From NCBI GenBank assembly GCA_029777335.1, contig JAKOSN010000128.1, positions 1 through 48,241 of the forward strand: a DNA stretch of 48,241 nucleotides. Direction: 5' to 3'. Below the pieces are notes generated by a model that saw only the letters and a list, made by a program, of their open reading frames with translations, searched no databases and had not been told where the DNA came from. Shown here one piece after another: positions 21,613-29,700 of the stretch (position 1 is its first letter; each line of letters starts with the position of its first letter). The DNA comes from Planctomycetota bacterium (lineage in GTDB: Bacteria; Planctomycetota; Planctomycetia; Gemmatales; Gemmataceae). A program made the position numbers and the translations under genes.

Positions 21613-22203
21613 ATGACTGATTCGACAACCCCGCATCCTTCCGATCAAAAGGATTCCGCCAAAGGCACCATGACCGAATCTCAGGAGACCTCCCCCGTGA
21701 GTGAACTGGCTGCCCTGCGCGAACGGGCCGAGAAGGCGGAACAGGAACGGGATCAATATCTGAACCTGGTCAAGTCCACGCGTGCGGACTTCGAGAACTA
21801 TCAAAAGCGCATCCAGCGTGATCAGGCGCAGGAGCGACGCTATGCCTGCACCAACTTTGCTCTGGATCTGCTTCCGGTGCTGGATAACCTGGAACGAGCC
21901 ACGGTTGCTGCCAAACAGGCCGGGGAAACGGGCCCGCTGGTGCAGGGGGTGGCGATGGTCCACACCATGTTTCTCGACCTGTTGCGTCGTCATGGCGTGA
22001 CCCTGATCGAGGCAATGGGTCAGCCCTTTGATCCGCATCTGCACCAGGCAGTCGTGCAACAGCCAACCGCCGAACATCCGCCGCAGACCGTGACCACGGT
22101 TCTGGAGCAGGGCTATCGCATGCACGACCGCGTCCTCCGCCCGGCCCAGGTGGTGGTGGCAGTCGCGCCGGCCGTCGAGCAGCCCGACGGAGCCCAAACC
22201 TGA
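21613..22203 (+). CDS. grpE: Nucleotide exchange factor GrpE
   Basis: A 196-residue GrpE, the nucleotide exchange factor of DnaK. A polar disordered start (about 1-30) is followed by the long coiled-coil helix (ERAEKAEQERDQYLNLVKS), the RADFENYQKRIQRD signature, and the beta domain with GQPFDPHLHQAV and GYRMHDRVLRPAQVVVA. The ATG at 21613 follows GGGAGA. An internal ATG 19 codons on would also leave the conserved part complete. Gene order dnaJ-grpE places it in the folding block. Confidence 0.95.
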   Translation: MTDSTTPHPSDQKDSAKGTMTESQETSPVSELAALRERAEKAEQERDQYLNLVKSTRADFENYQKRIQRDQAQERRYACTNFALDLLPVLDNLERATVAAKQAGETGPLVQGVAMVHTMFLDLLRRHGVTLIEAMGQPFDPHLHQAVVQQPTAEHPPQTVTTVLEQGYRMHDRVLRPAQVVVAVAPAVEQPDGAQT

Positions 22204-22236
22204 GAATGCTTCCTTCCTCCACGGGGATTTGCGTTT

Positions 22237-22569
22237 ATGCCAACCTACGAATACCAATGTGATGCGTGCGACCACCGCTTCGACGAATTGCAGTCGATGA
22301 AGGATCCTCCGCTCAAGAAGTGCCCCAGTTGCGGCAAGCTCAAGCTCCGCCGGTTGTTCGGCGGGGGGGCCGCCATCATCTTCAAGGGCTCGGGATTCTA
22401 CGAGACCGACTATCGCAGCGAATCGTACAAGAAGGCTGCCAAGGCCGAGCAGGAAGCGACCAGCAAGACGGATTCGGCCAGTACGACCAGTACAACCCCT
22501 ACCGCAGCCCCGGCCAAGAGCGATTCCGCGAGCAAGTCCAGTGCGAAAACTTCCAAGTCACCCGAGTGA
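22237..22569 (+). CDS. FmdB-family zinc-ribbon protein
   Basis: A 110-residue protein beginning [15 protein letters not shown], the diagnostic FmdB/putative regulatory zinc-ribbon start, with Cys pairs C8/C11 and C29/C32. It goes on with the usual [25 protein letters not shown]. The C-terminal 40 residues are a low-complexity Ala/Ser/Thr/Lys tail. The family was named from a proposed role in amidase gene control, but a general function is unproved. It lies between grpE and yacG with short gaps (33 and 7 bases), so it is part of the same transcript. Confidence 0.9.
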   Translation: MPTYEYQCDACDHRFDELQSMKDPPLKKCPSCGKLKLRRLFGGGAAIIFKGSGFYETDYRSESYKKAAKAEQEATSKTDSASTTSTTPTAAPAKSDSASKSSAKTSKSPE

Positions 22570-22576
22570 GTTTCCG

Positions 22577-22783
22577 ATGATAAAGGTGCGTTGTCCGATC
22601 TGCGAGCGGATCATGGAAGGGGAGCGGTTGGAATGGCCGCAGTTTCCCTTCTGCAGTCCGCGGTGCAAGCAGATCGATCTCGGACGCTGGCTGGGAGAAG
22701 GTTACCGCTTCCCCACTCAGCGAGACAGCGCACCTGACACCGACGACGGCACCGATGTTGCCGACGCGCGGAAACTCCCCTAA
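22577..22783 (+). CDS. yacG: DNA gyrase inhibitor YacG
   Basis: A 68-residue zinc protein with the YacG pattern: RCPICER (C6, C9) and [22 protein letters not shown] (C26, C30), described by its key residues. In Escherichia coli YacG binds GyrB and blocks gyrase. The C-terminal acidic tail (DTDDGTD) is ordinary. The start ATG is seven bases after the fmdB stop, which marks the pair as cotranscribed. A classical terminator follows. Confidence 0.93.
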   Translation: MIKVRCPICERIMEGERLEWPQFPFCSPRCKQIDLGRWLGEGYRFPTQRDSAPDTDDGTDVADARKLP

Positions 22784-22810
22784 GCCGGTCGAATCCTCGG
22801 CCGTTCACAT

Positions 22811-22848
22811 AAAGAGAGGCGTGGCACGAAGCCGCGCCTCTCTTTTTT
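22811..22848 (+). terminator. Rho-independent terminator of the chaperone block
   Basis: AAAGAGAGGCG (22811-22821) pairs with CGCCTCTCTTT (22835-22845) around a 13-base loop, followed by a run of six T (22843-22848). This is the only standard hairpin plus U-tract terminator I found in the window, and it closes the groEL1 to yacG gene series. Confidence 0.92.
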
Positions 22849-22917
22849 GCGCTTCCCTCCTGCCGCCCACTTCCTTGTTCTCCCGCCAGGCATGGAAATA
22901 CCGAAGCAGACAGCGCC

Positions 22918-22946
22918 TTGACAACTGCCACGCGCCGGTGCAAATT
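22918..22946 (+). promoter_or_regulatory. Candidate sigma-70 promoter of the TIGR03067 gene
   Basis: A consensus -35 TTGACA (22918-22923) is followed after 17 bases by CAAATT (22941-22946), a weak -10. It lies just after the terminator and 36 bases before the GTG start, which is a sensible position. Confidence 0.45.
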
Positions 22947-22981
22947 ACGCTTCATTCAACACCTTTTTGGAGGGATGAACC

Positions 22982-23398
22982 GTGTGGTGGAAAGCGCTGC
23001 TCTTGATGCTGATTGGAACCACAACAATCGCCGCGGATCCTCCCAGGGCGCGCAAGGGGATCGAGGGGACCTGGCAGGGGGTCTCCAGCGAAATCAATGG
23101 AAAGCCAATGCCGCCGATCTCCGTGCAAAAGATGCGCTTTGTCTTCGACAACGGGAAGTACACCTATCTCTACAATGGCAAAATTGAAGAGGAAGGAACC
23201 TACACGATCGACCCGGACAAGAAGCCTGCGACCATTGATTGGGACTTGAAAGGGGGCAAGAAACTTCACGGCTACTACGAGGTCACCGGCAACAGTCTGA
23301 AGTTCTGTTTCGCAGATGTCGGCCAGCCACGCCCGAAAGGGTTTGTGTACGAAAAGGGGAAAAGCTTCCATCTCTTCCGCGTCCGGCGCATCAAGTAA
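22982..23398 (+). CDS. TIGR03067-domain secreted protein
   Basis: A 138-residue protein with a signal peptide (MWWKALLLMLIGTTTIAA). The mature part matches the planctomycete TIGR03067 pattern: IEGTWQGVSSEINGKPM, then GTYTIDPDKKPATIDW, GYYEVTGNSLKFCFA and RPKGF. The fold is thought to be a small lipocalin-like barrel; no ligand or role is established. The start is GTG, selected because GGAGGG ends seven bases before it; the ATG at 22975 is in another frame. The gene has its own likely promoter and no operon partner. Confidence 0.88.
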   Translation: MWWKALLLMLIGTTTIAADPPRARKGIEGTWQGVSSEINGKPMPPISVQKMRFVFDNGKYTYLYNGKIEEEGTYTIDPDKKPATIDWDLKGGKKLHGYYEVTGNSLKFCFADVGQPRPKGFVYEKGKSFHLFRVRRIK

Positions 23399-23469
23399 GG
23401 CCAACGCCCGCGTTCTGTGCGCGTTTCCCTTTCCCCGCAGACCATTGGCGGCGCCAGGTGATTTCCTGT

Positions 23470-23498
23470 TTGCCTTGCATCAAGGCGTTCGCTATCTT
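23470..23498 (+). promoter_or_regulatory. Weak promoter candidate of the STAS gene
   Basis: TTGCCT (23470-23475), 17 bases, TATCTT (23493-23498), ending 54 bases before the STAS start. Spacing is ideal but both hexamers are imperfect. Confidence 0.3.
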
Positions 23499-23552
23499 CA
23501 GGATAAGGTTGGGCTCCACAGCAGTTCTCCTTCTGACAAACTGGTTCCCATC

Positions 23553-23939
23553 ATGACACAGTCTCCTACCACCCATTTCCAGTGTCCCGTCCTGGTCCTG
23601 AAAGTGACCGAGAGCAAGATCCTGGGAGATGATCTGGCGGAGGTGCTTCGAGAGCAATTTCTGGCCGTGGCGGTCCAATCCCAGGCCCAGAACGTGATTC
23701 TCGATTTCCAGACGGTCAAGTATCTGTCCAGCGCGGGCTTTCGCCCCCTCCTCAGTTTGCACCGCTTGCTGCGTCAGCAGGGCGGCCGACTGATCTTCGC
23801 CAACCTGACTCCCGAGGTGCGCGAGATCTTCGAGATCACACGGTTGATCAGCACGCGCGGCGCTGGCCCAGCACCGTTCGAGGTTTTCGCCACCGTCCCC
23901 GAGGCGGTCGCCGGCGTTTACCAGGAAAACAAGGAGTAG
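23553..23939 (+). CDS. STAS-domain protein, anti-anti-sigma factor-like
   Basis: A 128-residue single STAS domain. The conserved phosphorylation loop reads VKYLSSAGFRPLLSL with Ser59/Ser60, as in SpoIIAA-type antagonists of anti-sigma factors. In those systems a kinase-type anti-sigma factor phosphorylates this Ser and a PP2C phosphatase reverses it. Neither partner is encoded nearby, so the target is unknown. The ATG at 23553 is where family similarity begins; no good ribosome site precedes it. An upstream extension in frame looks non-coding. The next gene (zinc-ribbon membrane protease) starts 30 bases after its stop and is probably cotranscribed. Confidence 0.88.
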   Translation: MTQSPTTHFQCPVLVLKVTESKILGDDLAEVLREQFLAVAVQSQAQNVILDFQTVKYLSSAGFRPLLSLHRLLRQQGGRLIFANLTPEVREIFEITRLISTRGAGPAPFEVFATVPEAVAGVYQENKE

Positions 23940-23969
23940 AGCACCGAGCAACTCCCTGCGGGTGGCACA

Positions 23970-24734
23970 ATGGTTTGCCCGAACTGCGGCCGACGCATGT
24001 ATCTGTCCGACGGGCGCCTCGACTGCCCGCCCTGCCGTCTGTTGTTTCGCTCGCTGACCCATTCTCCAAGCACCAGAGCCACTCCTCATCCGAGTTGGCA
24101 AGCTCACCTCCGACGCGGCGTCCGGAGCGGACTACGCTGGCTGGCGCTGGGGACGATCGTGGCGTTTTTGCTCCTGGGGACCGCGTGTGGCCTGTTTGCC
24201 ATGCTGCTTGTCCTTGTGCCTCCCCTCACCTCTTCCCTGGGTTCCGCGCTGGGTCTCTCGCTTCTGTGCGGGGTCATTCCGCTGCTGTTCCTGCTCACCA
24301 TTGTTTGCCACGAGGCAGGGCATCTGCTGGGCGGGTGGATGGCAGGGCTGTCTCCGCGCTTTGCTCGTGTTGGACCGATCACCCTGGTGCGTGAACGCGC
24401 GGGCTGGCGCCTCCGGTGGGATAGCCAAAACTCCTGGCTGGGTGGGTATGCCGAGTGCCAGGGCCGCGCAGCCGAACGCTGGCGGATGATCCTCTTCCTT
24501 CTCGCCGGACCCGCCACCAATCTCCTCTGCGGGCTCCTCGCCGGATTTCTGATTGCCGCCCCCCTGCCAGCGCTGCTGCGCGGTTGGCTCGGGTTGTTCG
24601 CCATCCTCTCTCTCTTCTATGGCAGCGTGAACCTGTTACCGTTCCGCGAACAGCATCTGAACTCCGACGGCCTGGCTCTGCTCCGTCTGCTGCGCCAGAA
24701 GCCGCACGGACCGGGGGAAAACCCGACGATTTGA
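23970..24734 (+). CDS. M50-type membrane metalloprotease with N-terminal zinc ribbon
   Basis: A 254-residue polytopic membrane protein. Residues 1-25 form a zinc ribbon (C3, C6, C19, C22). A basic linker follows, then several hydrophobic segments. The site-2-protease signature is present: HEAGH at 114-118 inside a membrane segment, LLAGPATNLL (about 177-186), and NLLPFREQHLNSDG with Asp233, which would be the third zinc ligand. It should therefore be an intramembrane-cleaving metalloprotease. There is no PDZ domain, and the protein is short for this family. It may process a membrane-held regulator; the STAS gene directly upstream hints at a signalling role, which is inference. The ribosome site is not obvious. 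Confidence 0.8.
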   Translation: MVCPNCGRRMYLSDGRLDCPPCRLLFRSLTHSPSTRATPHPSWQAHLRRGVRSGLRWLALGTIVAFLLLGTACGLFAMLLVLVPPLTSSLGSALGLSLLCGVIPLLFLLTIVCHEAGHLLGGWMAGLSPRFARVGPITLVRERAGWRLRWDSQNSWLGGYAECQGRAAERWRMILFLLAGPATNLLCGLLAGFLIAAPLPALLRGWLGLFAILSLFYGSVNLLPFREQHLNSDGLALLRLLRQKPHGPGENPTI

Positions 24735-24765
24735 GCCGTTCCACGCGACCGGGTCGTCTCGGTGC

Positions 24766-24793
24766 TTGACAGAGCCTTCCGGGGAACGACAAT
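24766..24793 (+). promoter_or_regulatory. Promoter of the deaminase-like gene
   Basis: A consensus -35 TTGACA (24766-24771), a 16-base spacer, and GACAAT (24788-24793) as -10. It lies 69 bases before the ATG of the deaminase-like gene and after the protease stop, which suggests a separate transcript. Confidence 0.55.
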
Positions 24794-24861
24794 CGAGAGA
24801 CGGGATCTCCGCCCCCTGTCACCTGGGATCCCAGGCGAGGATTCGCACACGAGGGCGTTTC

Positions 24862-25413
24862 ATGCTCCTGCACTGGGAACAACTCGTACTGCACTACGGC
24901 CATGAACTGGTCGTCCACCGGCCCCATTTCGAAACGGCAGGCCAGACAACCTATGGCCTGCTTTGCTGCCGCTTTTCGCCCGAGGACTATCGTCTCACCG
25001 CCAGTTCCGGGGAACACGCGGAGGAGAAACTGCTGCGTTCAGAAAGTTGGCGCCTGCATATTCCGCGTGCCCTGTCGAACTGGACGCCCCACAACAGCCC
25101 CATTATCACCACGATCGCCATCAATCGCAGTCCCTGTCGAGCCTGTGCCCGGCTCCTGATCGAGGCGCTCCAGGTGTTGCACCGTCAATACCCCGTGAGC
25201 TGCCACGAAAATCGTTTCCTCCTGGCCTCGCGCGGCGCCTATGAAGATGCCGACATGAGCAACAGTACGACCCGAAACGATCTGATCCGACTGCGCGATG
25301 CAGGGTGGGAATTGTGTGTCCTTCAGGTGGGAGCGACCCTTCCACCCCGCGGTCGAATTTTGCTCCAGGGGATCGAGGATGTCGTCGGCCATGGGTTCGT
25401 TCGGCTGGGATAG
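24862..25413 (+). CDS. Stand-alone deaminase-like protein (HAE / PCxxC)
   Basis: A 183-residue cytoplasmic protein without signal or membrane segment. It carries the two signature elements of the cytidine-deaminase superfamily in the right order and spacing: GEHAEEKLL (H52, catalytic-type E54) and NRSPCRACARLLIEAL (P91, C92, C95), about 38 residues apart. H52, C92 and C95 would bind zinc. A strand (PIITTIAINR) leads into the PCxxC helix as expected for the fold. The rest does not look like the standard CDA, dCMP, TadA or RibD families. Similar divergent deaminases occur as toxin domains, but here there is no secretion module, immunity gene or repeat region. The substrate (free base, nucleotide or nucleic acid) is unknown. 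The ATG at 24862 is preferred; the frame is open further upstream but looks non-coding there. Confidence 0.7.
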   Translation: MLLHWEQLVLHYGHELVVHRPHFETAGQTTYGLLCCRFSPEDYRLTASSGEHAEEKLLRSESWRLHIPRALSNWTPHNSPIITTIAINRSPCRACARLLIEALQVLHRQYPVSCHENRFLLASRGAYEDADMSNSTTRNDLIRLRDAGWELCVLQVGATLPPRGRILLQGIEDVVGHGFVRLG

Positions 25414-25538
25414 AACCCCTCCTCGGCAGAGCTTTCATCAACAACGTTGTGCTTACGGGGGCGCTGATGCCAGAAGAAAATCCATGGTCCAGTGCGGCTT
25501 TCGAGGCAGGAAAACAGATTCGCCTGACGGAGACGAAC

Positions 25539-26381
25539 ATGGCCAGCTTTGTGCAAACGGCGGTGTTCATTATCCTGGCGGTGGCCAGCCTGGGATTGGC
25601 ACTGCTGGTGGGTCAGTATCACCCGACATTTGCGGTCTTCCTTGGAGTATTAGGACTGGTGGTTTCCAGTCTGGTCTCCAGCGCCATCAAGGTGGCCAAC
25701 CAGTGGGAGCGCGGCGTGGTGCTGCGGCTCGGCGAGTTTCGCGGGATTCGTGGTCCGGGGTTGTTCTTCATCGTCCCGGTGCTTGATCGCGTGCGCATGA
25801 TCGATACGCGCGTGTTGACCCATCACATCCGTGAACAGGAAGTGATCACGCGCGACAATGTGCCGGTCACCATCGACAGTGTGCTGTTTTATCGGGTGGT
25901 CACTCCGGAAGACGCAGTCATGAAGATTCAGGACTACGCCTTCGCAATTGCCCAGCTGGCCCAGAGTGCGCTCCGCGATGTGGTTGGCGGAATGACGCTC
26001 GACGAGTTGCTCGCCGAACGCGAACAAATCGCCCAGGAGGTGGAACGCCATGTCGAGAAGGATTCGCGTGAATGGGGCTTGCATGTGACCGGCATTCGGC
26101 TCCAGGATATCGACATGCCGGAGGAATTGAAGAAGATCATGTCGCGCCAGGCGGGGGCCGAACGAGAGAAACGCGCCACCATCACCAAGGCGGAGGGCGA
26201 CAAGCTGGCCGCCGAGAACCTGGCCGCCGCGGCCACCATCATGAGCAGCAGCCCGGGAGCGATGCAGCTGCGCACCTTGCAAACGATCGATGGTCTGGGC
26301 CCGAGCGCCTCCAATACCGTTCTGCTGGCAGTCCCTTTAGAATTCCTGGAGTTCATCAAGCGCGTGGGGACGAATACCTGA
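25539..26381 (+). CDS. Slipin (stomatin-like SPFH-domain protein)
   Basis: A 280-residue SPFH protein. Two closely spaced hydrophobic segments (about 3-45) anchor it; then comes the SPFH core with NQWERGVVLRLGEFRGIRGPG, the YRV-type strand (VLFYRVVTPEDAV), and a C-terminal coiled coil (AGAEREKRATITKAEGDKLA). Slipins scaffold membrane microdomains and often work with an NfeD-type protease-related partner; no nfeD is beside this one. The start is the ATG at 25539, because GGAG lies six bases ahead and the membrane segment begins there. It follows the deaminase-like gene by 125 bases, in the same direction. Confidence 0.9.
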   Translation: MASFVQTAVFIILAVASLGLALLVGQYHPTFAVFLGVLGLVVSSLVSSAIKVANQWERGVVLRLGEFRGIRGPGLFFIVPVLDRVRMIDTRVLTHHIREQEVITRDNVPVTIDSVLFYRVVTPEDAVMKIQDYAFAIAQLAQSALRDVVGGMTLDELLAEREQIAQEVERHVEKDSREWGLHVTGIRLQDIDMPEELKKIMSRQAGAEREKRATITKAEGDKLAAENLAAAATIMSSSPGAMQLRTLQTIDGLGPSASNTVLLAVPLEFLEFIKRVGTNT

Positions 26382-26412
26382 ATCAGGGCGATACCCGAGT
26401 GGAGACAGCGAG

Positions 26413-26676
26413 ATGGCCGAATCGACGGTACCCTGTCCGCATTGCAAGGTGTCCATCACGGTGCCCGTGGGCAAGCTCATCCACTGCCCGGAGTGTGGCG
26501 GGGAAGTGCGTGTGCATGCGGTGGGCACCGGGGAAGAAGAGGAGGCGCTCAAACGCCTTCTCTCCTCGGTGAAGATTGTGGAACGCGTGGGAGACAGCCC
26601 TGCACCCAGGAAGCCACGCACCGCGCCAAAACCGCCGCCTTCGCCGAAGCGGCCCTGGTGGAAGTTCTGGGGCTGA
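26413..26676 (+). CDS. Small zinc-ribbon protein, unrecognised
   Basis: An 87-residue protein with an N-terminal zinc ribbon (C8, C11, C25, C28 in CPHC ... CPEC), a short acidic helix (GEEEEALKRLLSSV) and a Pro/Lys-rich tail ending KRPWWKFWG. The aromatic, basic end could touch the membrane. It begins 31 bases after the slipin stop and is very probably cotranscribed with it. No known family is recognised; a role as adaptor of the slipin complex is only a guess from position. Confidence 0.75.
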   Translation: MAESTVPCPHCKVSITVPVGKLIHCPECGGEVRVHAVGTGEEEEALKRLLSSVKIVERVGDSPAPRKPRTAPKPPPSPKRPWWKFWG

Positions 26677-26682
26677 GTATCC

Positions 26683-26721
26683 GGCTTCACTCGCCGCACC
26701 TGAAGCGCGGCGAGTGAAGCC
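26683..26721. terminator. Bidirectional terminator-like 15-bp inverted repeat
   Basis: GGCTTCACTCGCCGC (26683-26697) pairs perfectly with 26707-26721 around a nine-base loop. It lies between the stops of the converging zinc-ribbon gene and the PVC cytochrome gene. There is no U tract. Confidence 0.75.
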
Positions 26722-26729
26722 ACAGCGAA

Positions 26730-29700
26730 TCATTTTCCGCCGACCACGCGCACCTGGGCCCTGGAACCGGGGAGTTCGAGCACCTCGATGCCCAGATCCT
26801 CGCTGCGTTGCCGACGGTCGATCGTCAACGTAAGAGTGTGCAACCCGGTCTTGAGATCGAGCGCGGTCTCCTTGTGCACCTCGACGGGCTGTCCATCCAC
26901 CCACAATTTCAATCCCCGGGGAGAGTTGAAAAGAAGGTTGACCTTCCCCGGCGTGGTGACATCCAGCTGACAGCGAACATGGCTGATCTCCAGCATGTCC
27001 TTTTCCAGGGCGCGGCGCAAGGTAAATTTTGGCAACCCATCGAGCGCCAGGGTGCCACGCACGGTGCTGTAGGCTGGGCTCCACGTCTGCCACGATGCCT
27101 CGGTAGCCACCGTGGCAGTCCCCTGGCGCGACTGAGCGGTGTAGGCTTCGCGCGTCGGCTCCAGCGTCTGCCAGCGACGGACGAGGCGTGCCTTGCTCAC
27201 CTGGTAAGGGCCTATTTTCCCTAACTCGGAGAGGAAACGTACCAGATCAATCAACTCGCCGCGCGTCAACGGATCGGTGAGTCCCTCGGGCATCAGCGAG
27301 GCCGCCGGCGCTTGCTCCTCGATCGATGGGAGCGGAATGGTTAACTCCTGGTCCTCAGCGGTCCGCAGCACCAGCTCGGTCTTTGTTTGCCGTACCTTGA
27401 TGCCGGTGTAGAGCTGCCCCTTTTTGGTGGTGACCAGCGTGGCGTGGTAGTTCTCCTTGACGGCCTTGTTGGGAAGCAGCAGTGATTCGATCAGATAGTC
27501 CACCTGGGCGCTGGCGCCGATGCTCGACAGATCCGGACCAACCTGTCCGCCGGCTCCGGCGATGGCATGGCATTTCAAACACAACTGATCCTTGCGGCGG
27601 AAGAGCGCCTCTCCCCGGGCCGCATCGCCAGTCTGCGCCACCTCCGCCACCAGCTGTTGCAGCTCCGTGGGTGTCAAGGTGCGCTTGGCGGTGGTCAGCT
27701 TCCCTGCCTTCGTCAGCGCGTCCACCAGCGCGGTGGTATCGCGGCCCGTGCTCCGGGCGGTCCGGACCGCCAACTTGGCCACGTCGGCAGGCAACTCCTT
27801 CTCCTTGAGGGCGGCAATCAACAACGGCATCCCCTGTTTTTGCTGCAAAAACGCCGTGATGACCTCGCTCGGATCCGCCTTCGGATCGCTCGCCAGCACC
27901 GCCACCACGCGCCCCGAGGCCGCAGTGGTATCCAGCGCGGTGAGACCAACCAGGGCAAGACGGCGCTGCTCTGCTGCGGTGCCGCGTTGATCGATGATCT
28001 CCTGCAGAGTTTCCACCGCCTTGCGATCACCCAGAGACACGAGGGCGTCCATGGCGGCCTGGCGCAGAGCGATCGGCGTTTCCCTGGCCCGTGCCTGCTC
28101 CACGATACCTTCGCGCAGCGCCTCCACCTGCCACAGCCCCGCCAGGCGCAGCGCAGCCGCGCGAGCCCCCTCCTCACCTCTGGTAAACAGCGGTCTCAGG
28201 GTGGTCAGTTCCCCGTTGGGGCGAACCCTGCGTTGGCGCATCGCCTGAGCCAGTCCGTCGAGCAACGCTGTCTTGCGTGTCGCCGGCGTGGCGTCCTTCA
28301 GCACCAGATCGAAGACCAGACGCAAATCGCCTGGCTCGCCGAGCGCCGCAATCAACCCAAGAACTCCTTCCTCGCTGTCGGCGGGGATTTTGCCCTTTTG
28401 CACCAGCTCGACCAGGGGCCGGACCGCCTCGCGCGAGCCGATTGCCTGCAACGCATAGGTAAGCCCCTTGATGTTCCCCTGGAAGGTGAGCGCCCCCTTC
28501 TGAAAGGCGGGGAGCCAGCGCGCTTGCTGATCACGGACGGTCAACCACAGGGCATAGTCGAGCCACAGATCGAGCGGACGACTGAGAGCCTGCACGGCAA
28601 TTTCCACGGCATGCGCGCTGGGGGTGGTGGACAGGGCGCGGACCGCTTCCAGACGCACGCGCGGATGATCGTCGTTCACGCGTGCCGCCAACAATTCGAG
28701 CGGATGATCGAGCCGATTCTGCCAGGCGCCCAGGACACGGGTTGCGGCGCCGCGCACCTGGGGATTGCGCGCGTTGAGGAGGGTTTTCAGCAGTTGCGGT
28801 TCCACCACGTCGAGCGCCTGGTAGGTCCACAAGCCCTCCAGCGCCTGCTCCTCGAAGGTGGGAGCCTGCCCCTCGAGCGCCTTGACCCACTTCGCCAGGG
28901 CAGGAAGCACCGCCTGCGCACCCCGTTCCTTGAGCACACGGCGCGCCTGATGCCGGGTCCATCCTTCCGGCTGCTTCAGGGCATCGAGCAGCGCCTCGAT
29001 TTTGGCATCCACCAGCTTCGGCCGTTCCACCAGTGGGCGTCCCTTTGCCGTGATGCGCCAGATGCGGCCGTGGGTTTGATCACGTCGCGGATCGCGAAAA
29101 TCCACTTCTCCATGCTGAATAATCGGGTTATACCAGTCGGCGATGTAGATGGCGCCATCCGGTCCCATGCGGACATCCACCGGACGGAAGGCGGGGTGAT
29201 TCGACTTGATCAGTTCCGTTTTCTCCTGGGCGGCGTAGCCAGCGCCGTCCTCCTTGACCACATAGCGACAGACCCGATGGCCCCGGAAATCGTTGGTGAT
29301 CAGGCTGCCGCGCCAGTCCTCGGGCAGATGCGTCCCACTCAGGATCTCCAGTCCGCAATACTTGGGCGTGCCGGGATTGAGCCCGTGAAGAATGCGGCTG
29401 GCCCCGACGGCGGTCGGGTAGCTAGCGCCGGGAACGACATAGTTGATGCCCTCGCCGCCGGCGCCATCGGTCACAAAGGAAACGCCCCAGCGATCGAAGT
29501 GATGTCCCCACGGGTTAACCCAGCCGCGCGCGAACACCTCCAGCTGCCGCGTTTCTGGGCGGAACTGCCAGGTGCCCCCCCCACCCAGACGACGCGGACC
29601 GTGAGGGGTTTCAATGTGACTGTGAATGTAAATCGACTGGTTGAAGTAGAGCATCCCATCAGGCCCCCAGCGCAGGCTGTGGACCATGTGGTGGGTATCC

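Noticed and set aside
23316..23552. N-terminal extension of the STAS protein to position 23316
   Set aside because: It would overlap the end of the TIGR03067 gene and contains non-coding-like sequence; STAS homology begins after the ATG at 23553.
24766..24861. An upstream extension of the deaminase-like protein
   Set aside because: The frame is open, but its TTG start coincides with the -35 hexamer and the residues look non-coding.
25305..25538. An N-terminal extension of the slipin overlapping the deaminase-like gene
   Set aside because: A good ribosome site and the membrane segment place the start at 25539; the extension overlaps a supported gene in another frame.
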